Positions 1 to 5,315 of a stretch of 5,315 bases of DNA are shown here, piece by piece (positions within the stretch are counted from its first letter, which is position 1; every line of letters starts with the position of its first letter). The position numbers were made by a program, and so were the translations under genes. This DNA comes from Thermoflexales bacterium (lineage in GTDB: Bacteria; Chloroflexota; Anaerolineae; J036; Brachytrichaceae). The notes beneath the pieces were generated by a model. The model was not told the origin of the DNA. It made no database searches and saw nothing but the letters and a program-made list of their open reading frames with translations. The stretch is taken from contig JAGOCU010000179.1 in NCBI GenBank assembly GCA_017998555.1, positions 1 through 5,315 of the forward strand, in the 5' to 3' direction.

Positions 1-224
1 CCGCCTTGATTGGCCTGTTCGGCGGTTTGCTCGGGGTGGGGATGGGGTGGGGGCTGGCCCAGCTCATCTCGCTGGCCTCGAATGGGGCGTTTGGCGCGCT
101 GGTGTCGATTGACTCCGTTGTTATTGCCGTGTCATTCTCGGCCCTGGTGGGGATCGTCTTTGGCGTGTATCCCGCCTGGCGCGCTTCAAAACTGAACCCG
201 ATCGAAGCCCTCCGTTACGAGTAA
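1..224 (+). CDS. ABC transporter permease, MacB/FtsX type (C-terminal fragment, 5' end outside window)
   Basis: The reading frame is open from the left edge (first full codon at 3-5) to TAA at 222-224, giving the last 73 residues of a larger protein. Two hydrophobic segments are visible: a glycine-rich helix at visible residues 2-25 and a second at about 41-62. The protein then ends in PAWRASKLNPIEALRYE, the typical C-terminus of FtsX/MacB-domain permeases, in which the last helix is followed by a short cytosolic tail of the form A..xxPIEALRYE. Such permeases sit in the inner membrane and work with a separate ATPase (LolD/MacB-like) in lipoprotein, peptide or antibiotic export, usually by mechanotransmission. 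The substrate cannot be inferred from this fragment; the ATPase is probably upstream, outside the window. The gene converges on dcd and ends 4 nt before a strong hairpin. Family assignment is secure; specific function is unknown. Confidence 0.9.
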   Translation, partial: ALIGLFGGLLGVGMGWGLAQLISLASNGAFGALVSIDSVVIAVSFSALVGIVFGVYPAWRASKLNPIEALRYE

Positions 225-228
225 GGGC

Positions 229-275
229 GCGGAAAACGGATGGCCCCGGCAAAGCCGGGGCCATCCGTTTTCCGC
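229..275. terminator. Perfect 22-bp hairpin between convergent genes; likely bidirectional terminator
   Basis: Positions 229-250 are exactly complementary to 254-275 around an AAA loop at 251-253, with no mismatch. The stem has a GC-rich top (GGCCCCGGC/GCCGGGGCC), and the GGAAAACGG/CCGTTTTCC block nearer the base supplies an A-run on one side and a T-run on the other for either direction of transcription. It starts 4 nt after the ABC permease stop and lies 15 nt past the dcd stop on the other strand, where a shared terminator is expected. There is no long T-tract outside the stem, so the within-stem T4 and following bases would have to serve. Structure is read directly; function is inferred from position. 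Confidence 0.85.
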
Positions 276-290
276 AATTTGGCGCGCGGT

Positions 291-848
291 CTATTCGATG
301 CGGGGCAGCGTGATTTCCGTCTGCGACTGATACTTGCCCTTCTTGTCCTTGTAGCTCCGGTCGCACGGGCCGTCGCCGGCGAAGAACAGCAGTTGGGCGA
401 TGCCCTCGTTGGCGTAGACCTTGGCCGGCAGGGGCGTGGTGTTGCTGATTTCCAGGGTGAGGTAGCCCTCCCATTCCGGTTCGAGCGGCGTGACGTTCAC
501 GATCAGCCCGCACCGGGCATAGGTGCTTTTCCCGACGCATACCACCAGCACATCGCGCGGGATCCGGAAGTGCTCAACGGTCTGGCTCAAGACAAACGAA
601 TTGGGCGGGATGATGCAGACATCCCCGGTGAAGTCGACAAACGACTCCGGCACAAAGTGCTTCGGGTCAACGACGGCCGAGTTGACGTTGGTAAAGATCT
701 TGAACGCGCCGTTGACCCGGATGTCGTAGCCATAGGATGACACCCCGTAGCTGATGACGCCCTGCCGGACCGAGTGCTCCACGAAGGGCTCGATCATGGC
801 ATGCTCGCGGGCCATGCGGCGAATCCAGTTGTCGGGCTTGATTCCCAT
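291..848 (-). CDS. dcd: dCTP deaminase
   Basis: A complete 185-residue protein. Dcd converts dCTP to dUTP and ammonia, feeding dUMP to thymidylate synthase; family members are cytosolic homotrimers of the dUTPase fold. The core GKSTYARCGLIVNVTPLEPE (107-126), followed by WEGYLTLEISNTTPLPAKVYANEG, is the family hallmark. By alignment with E. coli Dcd, Ser108 and Arg112 match Ser111 and Arg115, and Glu133 matches the catalytic Glu138. The C-terminal GKYQSQ (171-176) matches the nucleotide-covering lid. The sequence resembles the MxIKxDxWIRRMA-type Dcd of about 185-190 residues more than the E. coli form. The frame is open further upstream (to 1016), but ATG at 848 is chosen because it gives the standard MGIKPDNWIRRM start and has GGAGGA (855-860) 6 nt before it. 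It follows argS by 2 nt, so transcription with argS and translational coupling are likely. A bifunctional deaminase/dUTPase cannot be fully excluded by eye. Confidence 0.96.
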   Translation of the reverse strand: MGIKPDNWIRRMAREHAMIEPFVEHSVRQGVISYGVSSYGYDIRVNGAFKIFTNVNSAVVDPKHFVPESFVDFTGDVCIIPPNSFVLSQTVEHFRIPRDVLVVCVGKSTYARCGLIVNVTPLEPEWEGYLTLEISNTTPLPAKVYANEGIAQLLFFAGDGPCDRSYKDKKGKYQSQTEITLPRIE

Positions 849-850
849 GT

Positions 851-2653
851 TCAGTCCTCCGGCATTTCCGCCAGGCGATCCATGCGATCGGGCGCGCTCA
901 TCCCCATCAAACGCAGGGCGCGGGCCAGCGCGATCTGGGCCATCCGGCACAGTTTGAGACGCGGATAAAGAATGGGCTCGGCGTTTCTTGAGTCCTTGCG
1001 CCCGAGCACCGAGCACGTCTCGTAGAACTTGCTGAAGCTGGCCGCCAGCGATTGGGCATAGGCGGTGAGGTGATGCGGCTCGAGCTTCGTGGCGACGAGC
1101 TCGATGATCTCGGGCAACTCGAGCGTGCGCCGGATCAAATCAAGCTCGGCGGGCTCTCCGGGTAACGGATAGTCGCTGGCGTATGCGGCGTCGAGATCGA
1201 CGCCGAGTTCTTCCTTTGCTTTGCTCAGGATGGACGCGATCCGGGCGTGGCCATACTGCACATAGTAGACCGGGTTGTCGTTCTTTTGTTCCTTGACCAG
1301 ATCGAGATCAAAGGTGAATTTGGTGTCGACTGAGCGTGAGAGCATGACATACCGAAAGGCGTCCACCCCGACCTCATCGACCACGTCGTCGACCAGAATG
1401 GCGTTGCCTTTGCGTTTGCCCATGCGCACCTCTACGCCGCCCCGCATCAGCGTGATGAAGCGATAGATGATCAGCCGGATGGATCCTTCGGGCAGGCCAA
1501 GCGCCCGCGCCGCCGCGTAAACCCGCGGCACATCGGCCTGGTGATCTTCGCCCCACACGTAAACGGCCGGATTGAATCCGCGCTCCACGACCTTGTTCAA
1601 GGCATATGGGATGTCGCTGGCGAAGTAGGTCGCCCGCTCATCGGGGTTGGCGACAACGGCGGCGGACCGAATGACCACCGCCTGGATGGGCGCGGGTTTG
1701 CCTTTTGTCTCGGGTACGTCCTCACTCTCGGCGTACTCATCGCTGGTCTTGCGTTTGCCCTGACCTGCCCGGATTGGGCTGCCGTCCTCGCTGAACCACA
1801 GCGCGCCATCATGCTCGATCAGCAGGCCTCTGGCGCGAAGCTCGGTCAAGGCGCGTTCGGCCCGTCCACTGGTGTACAAGCTGCGCTCGCTGAAGAAATT
1901 GTCGAAGTGGATGCCCAGGCGGGACATCGTCAGGCGGATGCGGGCCATGACCAGATCGATGCCCATCCGGCCCAGCTCGCGCGTCGCCTCGTCGCGTTCC
2001 ATCCCGAGGAAGCGATCGCCCTCGGCGGCCGCGAGCGCGCGCCCGACTTCCACCGCGTCCTCGCCGGCATAGCCCTTGTCGGGAAGGGGTATGTCCTGCC
2101 CCAGGGCCTGGGCGTAGTGGCTGAAGAGGCTCGCCCCAAACGCGCGGATTTGATTGCCCGCATCGTTGACATACCACTCGCGGTGCACGGTATACCCGGC
2201 CGCGTCGAGGGCATTGGCCAGCGTGTCCCCGGTGACGACATTCCGTCCGGTGCCGATTGTCGCGTAGCCGGTGGGATTGGCGCTGCCGTGTTCGACCTGG
2301 GCGGCGGCCCCGCGGCCCAGGTCGATGTCGCCCCAGCGCCCGCCGGCCTGCAGCACCGCATTCACCTGCTGGCCCAGAAAATCGGGCTTCAGCCGGAAGT
2401 TCACGTAGGCGCTGGCCACTTCAATGGTGGCGATATCGCTGACGACGTGCCTGGCGATGCGCTGGGCGATCTGGGCGGGCGGCAGCCGGGCGATGCGGGC
2501 AAGCTGCATGGCCACGGAGCAGGCGTAATCGCCCAGCTCAGGCCGGGGGCGCATCAGGCTGATCTCGGGAACGTCGAACTGAGGCAGATCACCGGCGGCC
2601 TGCGCGGCCGTGATGGCGTCCGCCACCTGGCGGGTCAGAATATCTCGAATCAT
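851..2653 (-). CDS. argS: Arginyl-tRNA synthetase with divergent HIGH and KMSKS motifs
   Basis: A complete 600-residue class I synthetase that attaches arginine to tRNA-Arg with ATP in the cytosol. Order of parts: N-terminal tRNA-binding domain (about 1-90, with RPRPELGDYACSVAMQLAR); Rossmann catalytic domain with VEHGSANPTG (120-129), YVNDAGNQIR (161-170), YFASDIPY (343-350) and VWGEDHQADVPR (366-377); then the DALR anticodon-binding domain from NDNPVYYVQYGHARI (458-472) to the C-terminus (SAPDRM). Residues equivalent to the arginine-binding Glu148, Asn153, Tyr347 and Asp351 of yeast ArgRS are present as Glu121, Asn126, Tyr343 and Asp347. Unusually, the HIGH motif reads TIGT (132-135), the KMSKS loop reads RMGKR (410-414), and about 30 extra hydrophilic residues lie near 290-322. 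The frame is intact, so this is not a decayed gene. ATG at 2653 gives the usual MIRDxL start; its ribosome site is weak (GGA, 4 nt away). It is probably co-transcribed with dcd. Family certain; the motif changes are either a lineage trait or a specialised copy. Confidence 0.96.
   Translation of the reverse strand: MIRDILTRQVADAITAAQAAGDLPQFDVPEISLMRPRPELGDYACSVAMQLARIARLPPAQIAQRIARHVVSDIATIEVASAYVNFRLKPDFLGQQVNAVLQAGGRWGDIDLGRGAAAQVEHGSANPTGYATIGTGRNVVTGDTLANALDAAGYTVHREWYVNDAGNQIRAFGASLFSHYAQALGQDIPLPDKGYAGEDAVEVGRALAAAEGDRFLGMERDEATRELGRMGIDLVMARIRLTMSRLGIHFDNFFSERSLYTSGRAERALTELRARGLLIEHDGALWFSEDGSPIRAGQGKRKTSDEYAESEDVPETKGKPAPIQAVVIRSAAVVANPDERATYFASDIPYALNKVVERGFNPAVYVWGEDHQADVPRVYAAARALGLPEGSIRLIIYRFITLMRGGVEVRMGKRKGNAILVDDVVDEVGVDAFRYVMLSRSVDTKFTFDLDLVKEQKNDNPVYYVQYGHARIASILSKAKEELGVDLDAAYASDYPLPGEPAELDLIRRTLELPEIIELVATKLEPHHLTAYAQSLAASFSKFYETCSVLGRKDSRNAEPILYPRLKLCRMAQIALARALRLMGMSAPDRMDRLAEMPED
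855..860 (-). promoter_or_regulatory. Shine-Dalgarno site of dcd, inside the end of argS
   Basis: The minus strand reads GGAGGA, 6 nt before the dcd ATG at 848 and immediately upstream of the argS TGA (853-851). It is the strongest ribosome-binding site in the window, and it fixes the dcd start against the longer open frame. Because it lies within the last codons of argS, ribosomes ending argS would be positioned to start dcd. Confidence 0.8.
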
Positions 2654-2672
2654 GATGTCCGGTTCGGAGCCC

Positions 2673-2682
2673 GATTATAGGC
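2673..2682 (-). promoter_or_regulatory. Putative -10 box (TATAAT) for argS-dcd
   Basis: The minus strand reads GCCTATAATC, with a consensus TATAAT at 2679-2674, in the 41-nt gap between the KimA-like gene and argS. Initiation about 7 nt downstream (near 2667) would leave a leader of about 14 nt before the argS ATG. I find no convincing TTGACA 16-18 nt upstream and no extended -10 TGn. The same decamer precedes the KimA-like gene, which supports a functional role. Predicted from sequence only. Confidence 0.5.
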
Positions 2683-2694
2683 AACGCCCCGCGC

Positions 2695-4716
2695 TCAGGC
2701 CGAATGGCTGCCCTCATGGGCGATGTGGACGTCTGAATGCGAGGTCGTTTCGCCCAGCACATTGGCCGGGAACTTGTCGGCATCCATGCCATGGAGCTGG
2801 TAGGGGACGTCCGTGACCACGATTCGATCGTGGCGCTGCAGTTCGGCCATGATGCCCAGGGTGCTGTTGGCATGCAGGATGCGGGCCTGGGGGGTGTCCA
2901 TGACCAACTGGCCCATGATGACCTGCACAAAACCAGACGGGTCCATGTCACGCTGCTGGAGAACAAAATCCACGATCGGTTCAGTGAGCTGACGGAACGG
3001 CGAAGAGAGGATGTGCAACTCGCCTTCGCCAATTCTCTCGTGCCACTTGCGTTGCACAACTTCGGACTTGAGCGGGTTGATGGCCACATGCGCGGCCAAC
3101 CAGGGCTGACCAATCGACTTTGCAAACTCGACAAGCTGGTGCGTGCCGCGGTGCACGTCATCGACCAGAATGATGGTTCGCATTGGCCGGATGCTTGGCC
3201 GCGCCATTTCGTACTTGGTGCTCAAAATGCGGGCGACATCGCGATAGTGCCTGTGCGTGCGATAGAACCCAAAGACGAGCAGCGGTATCAGGACCACAAT
3301 CGCCCACGCCCCATCCGAAAACTTCGCGATCGCGAACACGATCATCACGATGAACGTCAGCGTTGCGCCCAGGGCGTTGATTGCCATCTTCCAACGCCAC
3401 GCTTTGTCGAAGTGCAGGGGTGTATGGCCGGGAGTTTCGATCGCCTCGCCGGGTTTGAGCCGCGACGAACGGATCCAGCGCATAACCATACCGGACTGGG
3501 ACAGGGTGAACGAGAGGAATACGCCAATCGCGTACAGCGGAATGAGCCGGGTGACTTCGGCATCAAAAACAAGAATCAGGAGACATGAAGCGCCGGCCAG
3601 GGCCACGATCCCATAGTTGAACACCAATCGGCTGCCGCGCACGCCGAGCTGGCGCGGCACGTAGCCATCGCGCGCGGCGAGCGCGCTCAGCCGCGGGAAG
3701 TCCGCGAAACTCGTGTTGGCGGCCACCACCAGAATCATCGTTGTGGCGAACACCAGCGCGCCATACAGAAGGGTTCCCTGGCCCAGGACGGTCCGGGCGA
3801 TTTGCGAGATGACGGTTTCGCTTTCAGAGGGGACGGCCTGCGTGGCGGTGGCGAGCAGTGTCGTGCCAATAAAGAGGATACCCAACAAACCGCTCATGAC
3901 CAGGAGCGTATTGGCGGCGTTTCGACTGCGCGGTTCTTTGAAGGCCTGAATGCCATTCGAGATGGCTTCGACACCGGTGAGGGCGGCGCACCCGGAGCTG
4001 AACGCCTTCAGGATCAGGAACAGGCCCAGCGTCTCTGCGCCATGCAGCGCATGGGTCAGTTCGGGCGGGTTTGGAACAGTGCCCAGAGTCCCGGTCAATG
4101 CCTTGAAGCCCCCGATCCCCATCGTCAGCAGCATCAGGATGATAAAACCGTAGGTGGGCACGGCGAACACGGCGCCGCTTTCCTTCACCCCACGCAGGTT
4201 GATCACCGTGATGATGATGACAATGGCGATCGCGACCTCGGCTCGATAGGGCAGGATCGCTGGAAACGCCGACGCAATCTGGGCCACGCCGGACGATACG
4301 CTGACCGATACGGTCAGGATGTAGTCGATGAGGAGCGCTGCGGCCGCGACCATGCCCGCGGTCGGGCCGAAATTGTCGCGTGACACGGTGTAGGCGCCGC
4401 CGCCGTCGGGATAGGCAAATATCGTTTGGCGATAGGATATCGTCAAAATGAGCAGGAGCAGGGCGATGGCCGCTGCGATCGGGATGGCCAGCGGGAAGAC
4501 CTGTTGTTGCGCCGCCACGGTTCCGCCGAGCAGGACGACCGCCCCGACGAGCACGACCAGGATCTCCTGCGTGGCATACGCGACCGACGACAGGGCGTCG
4601 GAAGCGAACACGGCCAGCCCAACTTTCTTACTGATCGCCTGGTGCTGGGCGTCATCCGTCGACAGCGGTTTGCCGATGACGAGTTCTTTGATGGACGAGG
4701 AAAGGCTTTGGATCAT
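2695..4716 (-). CDS. kimA: KimA-like potassium importer (APC/KUP-type permease with cytosolic C-terminal domain)
   Basis: A 673-residue inner-membrane protein closely resembling Bacillus subtilis KimA (YdaO), a high-affinity K+/H+ symporter inhibited by c-di-AMP. About twelve hydrophobic segments span residues 33-484, followed by a UspA-like cytosolic domain (about 511-640). Near-identical stretches include FASDALSSVAYATQEIL (37-53), SYRQTIFAYPDGGGAYTVS (94-112), LLIDYILTVSVSVS (128-141), KAFSSGCAALTGVEAISN (237-254) and RLIPLYAIGVF (390-400). The K+-site residues of KimA as I recall them (Asp36, Tyr43, Asp117, Tyr118, Thr121, Ser125, Thr230, Glu233, Tyr377) are all kept, as Asp40, Tyr47, Asp131, Tyr132, Thr135, Ser139, Thr247, Glu250 and Tyr395. 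A histidine-rich tail of about 33 residues extends past the usual end. ATG at 4716 is preferred to an in-frame TTG at 4731; no clear Shine-Dalgarno precedes either. Generic pipelines would call it an APC amino acid permease. Potassium specificity is inferred from conserved residues. Confidence 0.85.
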   Translation of the reverse strand: MIQSLSSSIKELVIGKPLSTDDAQHQAISKKVGLAVFASDALSSVAYATQEILVVLVGAVVLLGGTVAAQQQVFPLAIPIAAAIALLLLILTISYRQTIFAYPDGGGAYTVSRDNFGPTAGMVAAAALLIDYILTVSVSVSSGVAQIASAFPAILPYRAEVAIAIVIIITVINLRGVKESGAVFAVPTYGFIILMLLTMGIGGFKALTGTLGTVPNPPELTHALHGAETLGLFLILKAFSSGCAALTGVEAISNGIQAFKEPRSRNAANTLLVMSGLLGILFIGTTLLATATQAVPSESETVISQIARTVLGQGTLLYGALVFATTMILVVAANTSFADFPRLSALAARDGYVPRQLGVRGSRLVFNYGIVALAGASCLLILVFDAEVTRLIPLYAIGVFLSFTLSQSGMVMRWIRSSRLKPGEAIETPGHTPLHFDKAWRWKMAINALGATLTFIVMIVFAIAKFSDGAWAIVVLIPLLVFGFYRTHRHYRDVARILSTKYEMARPSIRPMRTIILVDDVHRGTHQLVEFAKSIGQPWLAAHVAINPLKSEVVQRKWHERIGEGELHILSSPFRQLTEPIVDFVLQQRDMDPSGFVQVIMGQLVMDTPQARILHANSTLGIMAELQRHDRIVVTDVPYQLHGMDADKFPANVLGETTSHSDVHIAHEGSHSA

Positions 4717-4841
4717 GTCGGGATGGCGCAATGGCGCGCAACAAGATGGCGAAACACGCTGCGTCCTGGCGGCGCTGGATCATTTGAGGCGTGTATTCAC
4801 ACCCGCAGTCTTACATAAGGGAGATCTCTCGTAACCGCGGG
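4717..4841 (-). other. Leader/intergenic region of the KimA-like gene
   Basis: About 125 nt lie between a putative -10 box and the KimA-like ATG, the longest non-coding stretch here. It contains a GAGATCTC palindrome (4821-4828), an ATG directly followed by TAA (4816-4811), and short possible helices such as ACACGC pairing with GCGTGT further on. The c-di-AMP (ydaO-type) riboswitch that controls kimA in Bacillus was looked for; none of its conserved segments is recognisable and the space is tight for it. No intrinsic terminator is evident. A TTG at 4731 could extend the coding region 5 codons into it. Confidence 0.5.
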
Positions 4842-4850
4842 ATTATAGGC
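4841..4850 (-). promoter_or_regulatory. Putative -10 box (TATAAT) for the KimA-like gene
   Basis: The minus strand reads GCCTATAATC (TATAAT at 4847-4842), identical over ten bases to the box before argS, beginning 3 nt after the TAG of the MFS gene. It is flanked by a 5-bp inverted repeat, gcggg at 4837-4841 and cccgc at 4850-4854, so the box would sit in the loop of a small hairpin. Initiation near 4835 would give a leader of about 119 nt. No -35 match is seen at normal spacing. Predicted only. Confidence 0.45.
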
Positions 4851-4853
4851 CCG

Positions 4854-5315
4854 CTATTGCGGCCGGAGCTCGGATTTGGGTTTGTCGGCCGTCAGCCGGG
4901 AAACGACAACGATCCAGAGCGCGCAGGTGATCGCGGTTCCGGCCACGCCGCTGAGAACGCCAGTCGCCGGGGTGAAGGTCGTGGCGATCGTTCCCACGAT
5001 CAAGGTGGAGACCGTGGTCACCACCGACGTGCCCATGCCGTCAACGGCCAGCACCCGCCCGCGCAGCGCGTCGGGGGTCTCGCGCTGGACGAAGCCGCGG
5101 CTGAAAGCCGATACCGAGGCGCCTCCAAAGTGGCCCATTGCCACGCCGATGACGCCGGCCAGGGGCGCAGTGGAAATGCCAAAGAGGGCGTATCCTGCCA
5201 CGGCCATGATGTAGGCCAGGCCGATCGCCTTGACAAAATCGCGCGGCGCCGTGGGGACGATCAGGCTCATCATGATGAGCGGGCCAACAAACGCGCCCAC
5301 GCCGCGCGCGGCATA
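4854..5315 (-). CDS. MFS transporter, C-terminal fragment (5' end outside window)
   Basis: The frame is open from the right edge (TAT at 5315-5313) to TAG at 4856-4854, giving the last 153 residues of a major facilitator superfamily protein. The fragment starts YAARGVGAFVGPLI, an R-G-x-G-A-x-x-G-P pattern typical of a helix in the MFS_3/EntS-like drug and siderophore exporter group. A cytosolic loop carries RGFVQRETPDALRGRVLAVDGMG (about visible residues 74-96), a characteristic RE(x)PDALRGRV signature of that group. About five hydrophobic segments are visible, with a short charged tail (SRLTADKPKSELRPQ). A GTG at 5300 is in frame but is internal, not a start. It is likely a proton-driven efflux pump in the inner membrane; the substrate cannot be judged. 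It lies upstream of, and in the same direction as, the KimA-like gene. Confidence 0.88.
   Translation of the reverse strand, partial: YAARGVGAFVGPLIMMSLIVPTAPRDFVKAIGLAYIMAVAGYALFGISTAPLAGVIGVAMGHFGGASVSAFSRGFVQRETPDALRGRVLAVDGMGTSVVTTVSTLIVGTIATTFTPATGVLSGVAGTAITCALWIVVVSRLTADKPKSELRPQ

Noticed and set aside
240..740. Plus-strand open frame of 166 codons opposite dcd
   Set aside because: It begins inside the terminator stem and runs antisense to dcd; no protein family is recognisable.
849..1016. Extended N-terminus for dcd upstream of 848
   Set aside because: The extra 56 residues overlap argS in another frame and match no Dcd; ATG at 848 has a strong ribosome site and the family's standard start.
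1541..2680. Long plus-strand open frame of 379 codons opposite argS
   Set aside because: It is antisense to a clear synthetase, has no recognisable domain or ribosome site, and its Gly/Ala/His/Asp-rich composition is what the complement of a GC-rich gene produces.
2737..3588. Plus-strand open frame of 283 codons opposite the KimA-like gene
   Set aside because: It lies opposite a conserved transporter, is rich in His, Asp and Arg from reverse-complemented membrane codons, and has no family motif.
4717..4731. TTG at 4731 as start of the KimA-like gene
   Set aside because: It adds only MRHPD, has no Shine-Dalgarno, and the ATG at 4716 is a better codon at a family-like position; not fully excluded.
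4651..4783. Upstream open frame from ATG at 4783 overlapping the KimA-like start out of frame
   Set aside because: About 43 codons, no ribosome site, Arg/Ala-rich chance composition; overlap with a real gene explains most of it.
4717..4853. c-di-AMP (ydaO-type) riboswitch upstream of the KimA-like gene
   Set aside because: Expected by analogy with Bacillus, but none of its conserved segments is recognisable and the leader is short for the full fold. A covariance-model scan would settle it.
1..5315. Mobile element, CRISPR array, tRNA/rRNA gene or defence cassette
   Set aside because: No transposase, integrase, direct-repeat array, cloverleaf sequence or defence domain was seen; the coding space is filled by transport and housekeeping genes.

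Overview
The window is a compact, GC-rich (about 60% by eye) bacterial chromosome segment with almost no non-coding space. The ArgRS N-terminus and overall style, the type of dCTP deaminase and the use of TATAAT-like boxes with no clear -35 element suggest a Chloroflexota-like bacterium. That placement comes from remembered family resemblance, not a search, and is tentative. I see no mobile elements, CRISPR, tRNA or rRNA genes.

Layout, left to right. (1) Positions 1-224, plus strand: the last 73 residues of a MacB/FtsX-type ABC transporter permease. (2) Positions 229-275: a perfect 22-bp inverted repeat with a 3-nt loop between two convergent genes, best read as a bidirectional terminator. 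(3) On the minus strand, in transcription order from the right edge: the C-terminal 153 residues of an MFS exporter (5315-4854); a 673-residue KimA-like potassium importer of the APC/KUP type (4716-2695); arginyl-tRNA synthetase argS (2653-851); and dCTP deaminase dcd (848-291). argS and dcd are 2 nt apart and almost certainly co-transcribed, giving a housekeeping pair (tRNA charging and dUTP supply for dTTP synthesis). Both kimA and argS have the same decamer containing TATAAT just after the stop codon of the gene before them. They may therefore be separately initiated even though the four minus-strand genes are tightly packed.

Most of the window is ordinary core and transport genes, and I do not see an undescribed multi-gene system. 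The best second-look item is argS. Its class I HIGH signature reads TIGT (both histidines replaced by threonine), its KMSKS-like loop reads RMGKR, and it carries an extra hydrophilic stretch of about 30 residues in the catalytic domain, yet the residues expected to bind arginine are present. The potassium transporter is also worth a correct label: every K+-site residue I recall from Bacillus subtilis KimA is conserved, so a generic 'amino acid permease' annotation would probably be wrong.
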